Assembly: GCF_004116955.1 (NCBI RefSeq) | Contig: NZ_CP026362.1 | Location: 2,389,677 to 2,453,676, forward strand | DNA length: 64,000 nt | Reading direction: 5' to 3' | Origin: Bacillus vallismortis | GTDB lineage: Bacteria; Bacillota; Bacilli; Bacillales; Bacillaceae | In this document: in pieces, positions 42,996 to 51,550 of the stretch | Layout: each line of letters opens with the position of its first letter | Position numbering within the stretch: position 1 is the first letter of the stretch | Made by a program: the position numbers and the translations under genes | Notes under the pieces: generated by a model | Seen by the model: only the letters and a program-made list of their open reading frames with translations | Told to the model about the DNA's origin: nothing | Databases searched by the model: none

Positions 42996-45884
42996 TTATA
43001 GCCCCAAATCAATGATTTGGCTGCTTTGAAACGCATTCTTTACATGCTCATGGCATGTAAAATACAAAATTTGCCTTCCTCCTATAGATAAATCATATAA
43101 AACATCTACTACACGTTTGAGCCTTTCCTGATCAAAATGAACAAAGCTGTCATCAAGCTGGAACGGGAGCATTGCCTCATCCTGACGCGTAACCGCCAAA
43201 GCAAATCGGATCGCTGTATACAATTGCTCACACGTTCCCTGCGACAGCTCTTCCGCATGATAGACAGTGCCATCACTATGCGTGACCATCATGGAATCAT
43301 CGGTTTCAGAAAAATAGATCGTTCGGTAGCTTCCGTCAGTCAGCGGTCGGACAAATTCTCCCGCCGTCTCCAGAAGGCGCGGGAGCTCGACTTTTTTATG
43401 CCGCTCCAATTTGTTTCGGATCACTTGTTTGATCATTTGGATTGAAGACCATTTTTTAGCTGTGTCTTTCACACGTTCTTTTTGCATTTCCATTTGCAGC
43501 TTGAGATCTGAAACCAATCCTGAGGCCTCTAATTGTTCTTGTTTAACGAAGAGCATTGCGGCCTGACTGCGAAGCTGCTCGATCTCTTCAGTCAGCTGCG
43601 CTGTTCTTTCACTCTCAATGATTTGCTTGCTTTTCAATTCAGAAAGTGTATGGGAAGCCGCCAGTTCAAGCTCCTCCGGGTGTCCGCCTTGAAGCTGCGC
43701 GTTTACGTGATGGAGCTTGTTCTCTGTCTCCTTCAATTGCCTGCTGATATCAGCTAAAGCACAAAACTCATTTCTGTCTTTCGCACCCGCCGCGGAAAAT
43801 AACTGTTCGATCCGCGTTTGAAAATACTGTGTTTCTTGTTCAAGCTCCAGCAGCTGCTCCCTTGCATAATGACTATCTGTTTCCATTCCCTTTTTCTGCT
43901 TCTCAATTTCTTTTTCACGTTCAACATTGTTCCGCAATGTATGTAGAGCGTCCGAGATGGAGATATGCTCACTTTGATCAGCAGGAAGAAGCTTATTGAC
44001 CCGCTCCTCAAAGATTCGACGGTGCTTTTTCAGCCTGCCTGCTTCAATTGTCAGCTCATGCTTTTTCTTCACTTCTTTTTTGACATCCTTCATCAAATTG
44101 TATGCATCAAGCAAAAAAGACGGATCTTCCTTGAATCTGAGCTCCTTCATAAAACGCTCGACCTGAGCAAAGGACGGGGCCATATCGGCTTCCCACTGTT
44201 CAAACTGCTGGATAACCCTTTCATAAGCCGCCTCTTTTTGCTGGAGCACTGCCCGCTGTGTGATGAGATGCTGTTTATTTCGGTCATCCTCCCATAACGC
44301 TTCTCTAAGCGCTTCGGCTTCTGCCGGCGGCATATCCGTCATTGGCTGTCCATTCTCCCGGCTGTTTCGGGAAGACGTTGTTTGTTTACCTGATACAAGC
44401 CAATACGCAATAAGTGCAGCGCCGATGCAGATGGCGGGAATCCATTGCTGCAGCAGCAGAAAGAGAACAATGAACAACATACCAGCTGCCATGACAGTCT
44501 TTTTTTGTTTTACCTGCTGCCTTTCAACATACTTCAGCTGTTCTCGCAGTTTCGCTTGCTCCTGATGATGCCCCTGTGCTTCATCATATGCTTTTAGGGC
44601 GGCTTCTTTCTCTTTTCTATCGCTGTTTTCTAGGATGGCGGATGAAGCGGCATGAACGGCCTTTTCCGCATCCTCCAGCTCTTGGCGGGCAAGCTCAAAC
44701 GTCTCATCAAGCTGCCGTTTTCTGTCTCTTGCCTGCACATATTGCTGCACCGCCTGCTGAAGCTGCCATTCATAGTCATATGACGTGTTCATATTCAGAA
44801 GCTCATTTTCATCCGTTTGATTGAGCTGTTCCAGTCCGGCCGCTGTCTGTGCGGACGACTGGCGCAGCTGTGCCTGAATGGCGGCGAGCTGTTCTCCGTA
44901 GGATTGATACAGATGGAACGCTGCCGAAAGTTCTTGTATCAGCGCTTCTTTCGCCAACATTTCTTGATCTGGGTTAAGCTTTTGCATCTGTTTGTCCAGT
45001 TCCGCCATCTTCACCCGAAGCGCCTCAAGCTGCGCGGATTTCGGGTGAAGGTGGGATTCATATTTTTCCAGCTGATGCAGTCCGTCAGCAGGAAATTGTC
45101 CTGCCTGCTCCGGATATTGTGCCATCGCCTGTTCGAGAGCCGCTTTTTCAGCTAGCAACGGTTTCAGCTCAACCGCTCCCTCAATGGTTCGGATATGTCC
45201 TGCCGCTTCTTTCAATTCGGTTTCTGCAGCTGCAAGACGGGATTCGAGCGTTCTTTTTTTCTCAAGGAGCTGATGATAGCCCGCTTCCTCTGCTTCAGCC
45301 TGTTTTAGCTTCGCTGCCAGCTGCTTAAGCGTTTCCAGCTCCTGATTTAATTGGGGATTCCGCCCGTTTGGTTTATAGAGCCTTTCGCTTTCCTTTGTCA
45401 GCTTTGAATCAAGCTTCGATACGGCTTCAGCGCCAAACAAGCTGGAAAACAGCAAAAACTCCCCAATCTTGTCCCGATTAAAAGCGTGAATTTCCTGCAG
45501 CCCGAATACATCAAACGAATAAATGGCTTTGTACAGCGCCCTGTCCGTGCCTTGAAACAGCTGCTTTAAAACATCTCCCTGCTTCACTTCGCCCTTTTCT
45601 GTGTACACTCTTAGCTTTTCGGCGGTCCCTTTCGTCCTTTCGATCTTCAACAGCCCAAATTCTGGATGTTCAGCTTCAAGAAAACCACCGTAGACACCGC
45701 CTGTTTTCGGTTCATATTTTTTCGTTTTCGGAAAACCAAACAGCATGCTTTCAATAAATGACATGATCGTCGTTTTTCCTGCCTCATTTAATCCGTAGAT
45801 TAATTGGACAGGTGAGGCGGAAAAGTGAAAGGTGCGGTTGGAAAATTTCCCGTATTGGTAGATATGTAAAGATTTAATTCGCAA
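42996..45884 (-). CDS. yhaN: YhaN, SbcC/Rad50-like ATPase
   Basis: This SMC-like ATPase has about 962 residues. Walker A GLNEAGKTT is at residues 31-39, long coiled-coil arms run through most of the protein, and the C-terminal signature LSQGTCEQLYTAIRFALA is followed by Walker B/D-loop LDDSFVHFDQER. A pair of hydrophobic segments (AAGMLFIVLFLLL and AICIGAALIAYWLV) interrupts the arms near the apex, a membrane-hairpin feature absent from classical SbcC. The start is TTG at 45884 after GAGGCGGTG; the frame extends further and overlaps yhaO. It forms a nuclease complex with YhaO and lies 13 bases downstream of it. Confidence 0.92.
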   Translation of the reverse strand: MRIKSLHIYQYGKFSNRTFHFSASPVQLIYGLNEAGKTTIMSFIESMLFGFPKTKKYEPKTGGVYGGFLEAEHPEFGLLKIERTKGTAEKLRVYTEKGEVKQGDVLKQLFQGTDRALYKAIYSFDVFGLQEIHAFNRDKIGEFLLFSSLFGAEAVSKLDSKLTKESERLYKPNGRNPQLNQELETLKQLAAKLKQAEAEEAGYHQLLEKKRTLESRLAAAETELKEAAGHIRTIEGAVELKPLLAEKAALEQAMAQYPEQAGQFPADGLHQLEKYESHLHPKSAQLEALRVKMAELDKQMQKLNPDQEMLAKEALIQELSAAFHLYQSYGEQLAAIQAQLRQSSAQTAAGLEQLNQTDENELLNMNTSYDYEWQLQQAVQQYVQARDRKRQLDETFELARQELEDAEKAVHAASSAILENSDRKEKEAALKAYDEAQGHHQEQAKLREQLKYVERQQVKQKKTVMAAGMLFIVLFLLLQQWIPAICIGAALIAYWLVSGKQTTSSRNSRENGQPMTDMPPAEAEALREALWEDDRNKQHLITQRAVLQQKEAAYERVIQQFEQWEADMAPSFAQVERFMKELRFKEDPSFLLDAYNLMKDVKKEVKKKHELTIEAGRLKKHRRIFEERVNKLLPADQSEHISISDALHTLRNNVEREKEIEKQKKGMETDSHYAREQLLELEQETQYFQTRIEQLFSAAGAKDRNEFCALADISRQLKETENKLHHVNAQLQGGHPEELELAASHTLSELKSKQIIESERTAQLTEEIEQLRSQAAMLFVKQEQLEASGLVSDLKLQMEMQKERVKDTAKKWSSIQMIKQVIRNKLERHKKVELPRLLETAGEFVRPLTDGSYRTIYFSETDDSMMVTHSDGTVYHAEELSQGTCEQLYTAIRFALAVTRQDEAMLPFQLDDSFVHFDQERLKRVVDVLYDLSIGGRQILYFTCHEHVKNAFQSSQIIDLGL

Positions 45885-45897
45885 AGCGTTCACCGCC

Positions 45898-47124
45898 TCA
45901 TGTTTCAAGCACCTTAAGCTGTCTTTTCAATAAAATCTGTGCCTGCTCTTTTATTTCCTTTACCTCCTCTTGGCTAAACCGGTCCGCATGCCTTCTATAC
46001 ACAGGATGCCGCTCAAGCCCTTCCAGCACAGCTGACAGATCGCCGCGGTCAATATCTGCAAATAAACCGCCAAAAAAAGGATCAAGGTTTGTAAGGTTTG
46101 TTTCATGTTCTGTTTCGTCTTCCAATGAGAACGGCCAAATGAAGTGTTCCTCCTCGGCCTCTTGCTCCTGAAACGCTTCAAGAAGCTCATCCAAAGTGCC
46201 TCTTGGCGCCTCCAGCAGCCATTGCGGCGCGGTCCCTTGCAATACAAGCCTGACACAAACAGGGCTGCCCTTTGTCCGCAGCTTCGAAAACGCGTCTTCA
46301 ACCATTTGGAAAAGGACGGTCATATTCTTGGCCTCCGTCACATCAACTGCCGCTTTTTCCCACAGGACATCGTGCGCTTTCTGAAAGTCATACGATATGT
46401 CTCCGTTTGCCACACGAACGAGATAATAGCCTTTATCCCCGGTCTCCTTCATATGGCGTGCTTGCGTGTTTCCCGGATAGATGACCGCGGGGTGCTCGGC
46501 AGAAAGAATCTGGCGTTTATGAATATGGCCAAGCGCCCAATAATCCATTCCGCTCTTCACGAGATCGTCATGTGTAAACGGGCAATACGGATCATGTCCT
46601 TCAGCTCCTGATAGCGTACCGTGAAGCATACCGATATGAAAAGGCGCGTCAGTCGACCTCCGATAGCGGGCGGCTTGGTTTTCCGTCACGGCTCTTTCCT
46701 GATAACTAAAGCCGTAAATGCTCGCTAAGCGCCTGCCTTCTTTATAAAACGATTTTTCTTCAGGAACAGCCGACGAAAAGATGTGGACATTCTCAGGCCA
46801 TTCAATCGGCGTCCACTCCCCGCCCAGATGATCGTGGTTCCCAAAGATCACATAAACTGAAATCCCGCTTTCTCTCAGTCTCTCAAACTGTTTCTTCAAA
46901 AAGAGCTGCGCCTTTAAGCTTCGATTGGCTTCATCAAACAAATCCCCCGCAAGCAAAATGAAATCAACGTTTTCTCTCACTGCGGCGTCCATGATATGTC
47001 TCACGCTTGCAAACGTGCTTTCTTTAATCCGGGCAAAAATCGGTTCCGGCAGATGCGATATTCCGTAAAACGGGCTGTCGAGATGAAGATCTGCCGCATG
47101 AATAAAGGTTAGATCAGTCAACAT
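45898..47124 (-). CDS. yhaO: YhaO, SbcD/Mre11-like nuclease
   Basis: This 408-residue calcineurin-like phosphoesterase has the Mre11 metal motifs in order: AADLHLDSPF (residues 10-19), LAGDLFDEANR, IFGNHDHLGG and YWALGHIHKRQI. It should be the nuclease partner of the ATPase YhaN, encoded directly downstream, for processing DNA ends or structures. The start follows AAAGGAGCAG. It is the first gene of yhaO-yhaN-yhaM. The C-terminal cap domain after residue 280 is weakly conserved. Confidence 0.93.
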   Translation of the reverse strand: MLTDLTFIHAADLHLDSPFYGISHLPEPIFARIKESTFASVRHIMDAAVRENVDFILLAGDLFDEANRSLKAQLFLKKQFERLRESGISVYVIFGNHDHLGGEWTPIEWPENVHIFSSAVPEEKSFYKEGRRLASIYGFSYQERAVTENQAARYRRSTDAPFHIGMLHGTLSGAEGHDPYCPFTHDDLVKSGMDYWALGHIHKRQILSAEHPAVIYPGNTQARHMKETGDKGYYLVRVANGDISYDFQKAHDVLWEKAAVDVTEAKNMTVLFQMVEDAFSKLRTKGSPVCVRLVLQGTAPQWLLEAPRGTLDELLEAFQEQEAEEEHFIWPFSLEDETEHETNLTNLDPFFGGLFADIDRGDLSAVLEGLERHPVYRRHADRFSQEEVKEIKEQAQILLKRQLKVLET

Positions 47125-47196
47125 TCTGCTCCTTTCCAGGATGAAGTACCCTTATTTTAGCACCGAATTCTTACGAATGCACGTTCTGTCAAAAAA

Positions 47197-47227
47197 GAAA
47201 CAGCCTGAGGATTCCCAGGCTGTTTTT
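47197..47227 (-). terminator. terminator of yhaP
   Basis: ACAGCCTGG and CCAGGCTGT-like arms (CAGGCTGTTT) form a stem followed by a T run on the minus strand, directly beyond the yhaP stop. Confidence 0.8.
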
Positions 47228-47230
47228 CAA

Positions 47231-48490
47231 TCAATTTTTCGCTAAACGAAGCGCTTGTTTGATTGCTTTGAATGCGCTTGAATTGCTGTAAACCAACACA
47301 CCGCCTTTGTAAATTCTGGCGCCGATGACGGCCAGTATGACGATGGTAAGCAATGTGATTCCAATTCCAGTAGCTGCCTGCCAAAACGGAATATCAAGCA
47401 TCCCAACGCGCAAAAACATAATCATTGGCGTAAAGAAAGGAATAAACGAGGTTACCGTAATAAATCCTGCGTCAGGTGTACTCAAGCCAAACATCGCGAT
47501 CATAAAACCGGCGACAACCAAAAGCGTCATCGGCGTGATCGTTTGCTGCACGTCCTCTATTCTGCTGACGACACTGCCAAGAAATGCGGCGAGTGTCGCG
47601 TATAAAAAGTATCCGAGCAAAAAGAAAATCACAGCATAGACGACAGTGGTTGCGGAAACGTCGGTCAGATTAAGAAAACCGCCGACAGATGAAGCTGTTT
47701 CACCCGTTTTGTTCAGCTTAAGCGACAGAGAGCCGACAGCAATAATGACAGCAAGCTGCGTGATTCCGACAAGCCCGATGCCAAGCAGCTTTGCAAACAT
47801 CTGCTGGATCGGCGGCATGCTTGAGATCAATATTTCCATGACGCGCGAGGATTTTTCGGTTGCGACCTCCATCGCAATCATGCTGGCATACATAATGACT
47901 GAGAAATAAATGACAAACAGCATAATGTAAACAAGCCCTACTGTCTGGCCAAGCTCTTCCTCAGACTTCGCCCCTTCTTTCAGTACCTCCTGCCCGACAG
48001 CAACAGGCGCATAAAGGCTGCTGATCGTTTCCTGCGAAACGCCGAGCTCCGCTGTTCCGACAGCTGTTTTGGTTTGCGTCAGCGCCTGCTGCAACGTTTG
48101 ATACGTGCTATCATCAGAAATCGTTAACGCTTTATACGTTCCTGAAATGGCCCCTTTTTCATCTCGTTTGATGATCAGCATGCCATCAAGCGTTTCATCT
48201 TTGACTTGCTTTGTGACCTCGTCAGCGGATTGCTTCGACTGCTTCACATCAAGATCACCGTTTGTATCCACCGCTTTCAGCTGCCTCGAGAAAATTGGAT
48301 ATAATTCGTTTGTTTCATCAACAACAGCGATTTTTTCTTTCGCATCATCACCTTGAAAAGAAGAAATGATCGACTCCAGATTCGTTACAACTAATACAAG
48401 CAGTACCGTAATGACAGTCGAGATAATAAAAGATTTTGACATTATCTTATTTTTATATGTATGAGAAAGCATGATCCAAAATTTATTCAT
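47231..48490 (-). CDS. yhaP: YhaP, ABC-2 type exporter permease (NatB-like)
   Basis: This 419-residue membrane protein has one N-terminal helix (residues 19-40), a large extracytoplasmic loop of about 140 residues, and five to six helices in the C-terminal half starting near VGLVYIMLFVIYFSVIM. This is the topology of NatB and related ABC-2 permeases used for sodium or drug export. It overlaps yhaQ by eight bases, so the two are translationally coupled. The substrate is not known. Confidence 0.9.
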   Translation of the reverse strand: MNKFWIMLSHTYKNKIMSKSFIISTVITVLLVLVVTNLESIISSFQGDDAKEKIAVVDETNELYPIFSRQLKAVDTNGDLDVKQSKQSADEVTKQVKDETLDGMLIIKRDEKGAISGTYKALTISDDSTYQTLQQALTQTKTAVGTAELGVSQETISSLYAPVAVGQEVLKEGAKSEEELGQTVGLVYIMLFVIYFSVIMYASMIAMEVATEKSSRVMEILISSMPPIQQMFAKLLGIGLVGITQLAVIIAVGSLSLKLNKTGETASSVGGFLNLTDVSATTVVYAVIFFLLGYFLYATLAAFLGSVVSRIEDVQQTITPMTLLVVAGFMIAMFGLSTPDAGFITVTSFIPFFTPMIMFLRVGMLDIPFWQAATGIGITLLTIVILAVIGARIYKGGVLVYSNSSAFKAIKQALRLAKN

Positions 48491-49379
48491 AGACAGCCCC
48501 CACCTTTTCTATAAAAATATCATGCAGTGACGGCTCTTCAAGCTCAAACTTTCTGATAAACCCTTTTCCTTGGAGCATGGCAAAGATCTCTTGAGACATG
48601 TCTTCATTAGCGATCTGCAGCTTGACGCCGCCAGCCGTTTCCTTCCATTGGAGAATGCCTTCATGAGACTGCAAAAAACGCAGATCGTCATCGGAGTGAA
48701 TGGTAACATTCTTTTTTCCGAAGGAACGCTTGATCTCCTTCAGTTTGCCTTGCACAACCGGCCTTCCTTTCTGCAGGATGCAAAGGTTCTCACAAAGCTC
48801 CTCCACATGCTCCATCCGGTGGCTGGAAAATAAAATAGAAACACCGCTGTTTTTCAGAGAAATCACAGCCTCTTTTAACAGCTCAACATTGACAGGGTCC
48901 AGACCGCTGAACGGTTCATCAAGAATCAATAGCTCCGGCTTATGCAAAACAGCCGAAATGAATTGGATTTTTTGCTGGTTTCCCTTCGAAAGCTCTTCCA
49001 CCTTCTTGTTCTCGTAATCTGTTATATTGAATCGTTCAAGCCATGTGCCAAGCTCTCTAACAGCCTCCTGCTTCTCCATTCCTTTTAATCTGGCAAGGTA
49101 GACAAGCTGATCCTTTACCTTCATTTTCGGATAAAGGCCCCGTTCTTCCGGCAAATAACCGATTTTGTTGCTGATATTGTAATTCACAGGACGGCCTTTC
49201 CAGCTGATTGAGCCCTCCGTAATGCTTAATAAACCAAGAATCATGCGAAACGTCGTCGTTTTACCCGCTCCGTTTGCGCCTAGAAGACCGAACATTTGCT
49301 GTTCCGGAATGTCTAAGTTCAGTCCGTCAACAGCTTTATCAGCTCCAAATGTCTTTGTTACGTGATCAATCTTAAGCAC
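48483..49379 (-). CDS. yhaQ: YhaQ, ABC transporter ATPase (NatA-like)
   Basis: This 298-residue ATP-binding protein has Walker A LGANGAGKTTT near residues 33-43, a Q-loop at YLPEERGLYPKM, signature LSKGNQQKIQF, Walker B LLILDEPFSGLD and the switch region FSSHRMEH. The C-terminal extension of about 80 residues is typical of the NatA group. It works with YhaP. The start ATG follows AAGGAGGAGAT. It begins the two-gene operon yhaQ-yhaP, whose stop/start codons overlap. Confidence 0.93.
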   Translation of the reverse strand: MLKIDHVTKTFGADKAVDGLNLDIPEQQMFGLLGANGAGKTTTFRMILGLLSITEGSISWKGRPVNYNISNKIGYLPEERGLYPKMKVKDQLVYLARLKGMEKQEAVRELGTWLERFNITDYENKKVEELSKGNQQKIQFISAVLHKPELLILDEPFSGLDPVNVELLKEAVISLKNSGVSILFSSHRMEHVEELCENLCILQKGRPVVQGKLKEIKRSFGKKNVTIHSDDDLRFLQSHEGILQWKETAGGVKLQIANEDMSQEIFAMLQGKGFIRKFELEEPSLHDIFIEKVGAVYE

Positions 49380-49505
49380 CGTATCTCCTCCTTCCTTGAC
49401 CCATTATATACTAGTTTTGGATCAAATTTAATAAAGGATTTTCATTTCCTTATTAGAATATAAATGTAGATAGATTGATAAACCTTAAAATGGAGGGGAG
49501 ACCTG

Positions 49506-49691
49506 ATGGCTGATTATTTCCTTACAGCTTTTGATCCTTCTGGGGAAATACTGATGAACGAGCAGTTCGAGGCGGAAAATGAGGAAGCGGCTAAATGGCG
49601 TGGTGAAGCCTTGTTGAAAGAAAAAGACCTTTACAGTCATACCCATCGTGTGGTCAATGCAGCCGGAAAGCTGATTTTGTTTCAAAGATGA
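49506..49691 (+). CDS. yhzD: YhzD, 61-residue protein
   Basis: This small protein of 61 residues begins MADYFLTAFDPSGEILMNEQF and ends AAGKLILFQR, with a beta-strand/helix pattern and no membrane segment. GGAGGGGAG precedes the ATG at normal spacing. The last codons take part in a perfect 16-bp inverted repeat that also spans the stop codon. The position divergent from yhaQ and convergent with yhaR matches yhzD of B. subtilis. Function unknown. Confidence 0.78.
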   Translation: MADYFLTAFDPSGEILMNEQFEAENEEAAKWRGEALLKEKDLYSHTHRVVNAAGKLILFQR

Positions 49692-49706
49692 TCAGCTTTC
49701 CGGCTG
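49660..49706. repeat. perfect 16-bp inverted repeat over the end of yhzD
   Basis: CAGCCGGAAAGCTGAT (49660-49675) is exactly complementary to ATCAGCTTTCCGGCTG (49691-49706), with a 15-base loop that contains the yhzD stop codon. Neither side has a T run, so it is not a classical terminator. Confidence 0.9.
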
Positions 49707-49711
49707 ATCTG

Positions 49712-50479
49712 TTACGTTTGAAACCTCGGCTCTCGTTTTTCCAAAAAGGCACGGATTCCTTCCTGATGATCCTTGGTTCTTCTCATTTTCTCTTGAGCGC
49801 TGCGTTCAAGGGCAAGCACCATTTTCAGTTCTTCACGCTGGAGGCTTTGAAAAATCGCTTTCGTTTCGATCATCGCCAATAAAGGTGAGGCCAACAGGGT
49901 TTCGATAAATGGTCTTGCACCTTCCGCAGGGTCTCCGGCAAATGTTCCGTCAAGGAGCCCCATATCGGCGGCTTCCGCGGCGGAACATTTTTTCCCGCTC
50001 CAAATCAGCTTTTTCGCCTTCGCTTCCCCTATTCTTTTCTTCAGCAAATAATGCCCTCCGCCGTCTGGAACAAGCCCAATGCCGATAAAATTCATCGCGA
50101 GAACGGCGTTTTTTTCCGCGAGCACAATATCAGCGCAGAGCGCCAAACTCAAGCCCAGTCCCGCAGCAGCGCCGTGAATAGCTGCAATTGTCACTTTCTT
50201 CATCTGATATAACGACAGCGTGACAGCTTCAATCGTATCCATCAGCCGCTTAAATTGATCAGGGTCATGCTCTGATGTCATCATCCGGATATCTCCGCCG
50301 GCCGAAAAACCTTTTCCGCTTCCTCTCAGAAGGACGATGAACGCCTCACTTTCAGCCGCCTTTTCAACCGCCTCTTTCAGTTCAGACAGCATCTGTTCAT
50401 TCAAGGCATGGTGGGCATCAGGGCGATTCAGGATAATCTCCGCAACGGCTCCATTCACTTCATACTGAATAAACTCCAT
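49712..50479 (-). CDS. yhaR: YhaR, enoyl-CoA hydratase/isomerase family protein
   Basis: This 255-residue crotonase-fold protein has oxyanion-hole segments RGSGKGFSAGGDIRMM near residues 57-72 and AAIHGAAAGLGLSLALCADIVL near residues 97-118. The second catalytic glutamate of classical hydratases is not clearly present in the usual position: FIGIGLVPDGGG carries Asp instead. It therefore may be an isomerase or a specialised hydratase. The ATG at 50479 follows GGAGGTGTTTC. The frame extends about 90 codons upstream into non-coding sequence and is not used. Confidence 0.87.
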   Translation of the reverse strand: MEFIQYEVNGAVAEIILNRPDAHHALNEQMLSELKEAVEKAAESEAFIVLLRGSGKGFSAGGDIRMMTSEHDPDQFKRLMDTIEAVTLSLYQMKKVTIAAIHGAAAGLGLSLALCADIVLAEKNAVLAMNFIGIGLVPDGGGHYLLKKRIGEAKAKKLIWSGKKCSAAEAADMGLLDGTFAGDPAEGARPFIETLLASPLLAMIETKAIFQSLQREELKMVLALERSAQEKMRRTKDHQEGIRAFLEKREPRFQT

Positions 50480-50666
50480 ATGAAACACCTCCATGTATGC
50501 GTTTGCTTTTTTCTTTCTCTTATATACATTCCCCGCCATCCTCAAATAAACCTTTTTATTTTTCAAGATCAATAGATACTGAAAAACGCATATTATTTGA
50601 GTGGAAACATAAAGTTTTATATAGTGAAAGAAAGGATATGAGTATGAGAAAAGGAGGAGGGGAAGC

Positions 50667-50984
50667 ATGGATAAATTGATAGTCAGTTTACTGTTAAGTT
50701 TATTTGTGGTGTACTTTCCCCCTTCGGACGTGGTTCTGCCTTCCCAGCTTGAAGAAACCACCGACAGCTATGTGCCTATGTCCTCATATCCTCAGGAAAC
50801 TCAGTCGGCCAAAACGCCTTCGCCGGGCAGCCTGTCCATTGCAGAGCTGAACAAAGAGTACAGTCCGCTGGCGCATTCTATCAGGCAGCTGTCTGTGAAG
50901 CCTCTTGACGAACCGCTGATAAACAGGCTGGAAAAGGTTTGCGCCGTCCCTGTCAAATACCAGTCTAATTACCTCCGAATATAA
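50667..50984 (+). CDS. khtS: KhtS/YhaS, small component of the KhtSTU K+ efflux operon
   Basis: The protein has 105 residues. Its N-terminus is a hydrophobic segment (LIVSLLLSLFVVYFPPSDVVLP) consistent with a signal or membrane anchor. The rest is polar and Pro/Ser-rich, followed by a helical end (PLINRLEKVCAVPVKY). KhtS has no assigned fold, but its gene is the first of khtS-khtT-khtU. The ATG follows AAAGGAGGGGAAG. It is divergent from yhaR. Confidence 0.85.
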   Translation: MDKLIVSLLLSLFVVYFPPSDVVLPSQLEETTDSYVPMSSYPQETQSAKTPSPGSLSIAELNKEYSPLAHSIRQLSVKPLDEPLINRLEKVCAVPVKYQSNYLRI

Positions 50985-51045
50985 ATGATCAAGTTTTGTT
51001 TGTAACAGACCCACTTGGCCAACACTACATTCGGAGGGATTTTCA

Positions 51046-51543
51046 TTGAATATTAAAGAAAACGATCTGCCGGGCATCGGCAAAAAATTTGAAATCGAAA
51101 CGAGAAGCCACGAAAAGATGACCATTATCATTCACGATGACGGAAGAAGAGAAATTTATCGCTTTCATGACCGCGACCCGGATGAGCTTCTTTCCAATAT
51201 CTCATTGGATGATTCTGAAGCAAGGCAAGTTGCCGCTATTCTAGGTGGCATGGTCTATAAACCGCAAACACTGGAGTCCATCGAAATGGCTTTCAGCGAT
51301 CTCATTATTGAATGGTTTAAAGTCGAAAAAGGCGCCAAATCGATCGGACGCACACTCGGGGAGCTTGATATCCGCCAGAATTGCGATGTCACTGTCATCG
51401 CCATCATCAAGCACAGCCAGGAAAAGCTTTTGCACCCCGGAGCCGATTCGGTTATTGAAGAAAATGACACCCTTGTCCTCTCAGGTGAAAGAAAGCATCT
51501 GAAGAAGCTGATTCACGATTTTCTTTCTGGAGAGGGCGTGTGA
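51046..51543 (+). CDS. khtT: KhtT/YhaT, RCK_C regulatory subunit of K+/H+ antiporter
   Basis: This 165-residue cytosolic regulator has an N-terminal about 70-residue domain and a C-terminal RCK_C (TrkA-C) domain around residues 80-163, seen in LGELDIRQNCDVTVIAIIKHSQEKLLHPGADSVIEENDTLVLSGE. In B. subtilis KhtT binds cyclic di-AMP and controls the antiporter KhtU. The start is TTG after TCGGAGGGATT. It is cotranscribed with khtS and khtU, 61 and 7 bases away respectively. Confidence 0.93.
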   Translation: MNIKENDLPGIGKKFEIETRSHEKMTIIIHDDGRREIYRFHDRDPDELLSNISLDDSEARQVAAILGGMVYKPQTLESIEMAFSDLIIEWFKVEKGAKSIGRTLGELDIRQNCDVTVIAIIKHSQEKLLHPGADSVIEENDTLVLSGERKHLKKLIHDFLSGEGV

Positions 51544-51550
51544 ACGGCCG

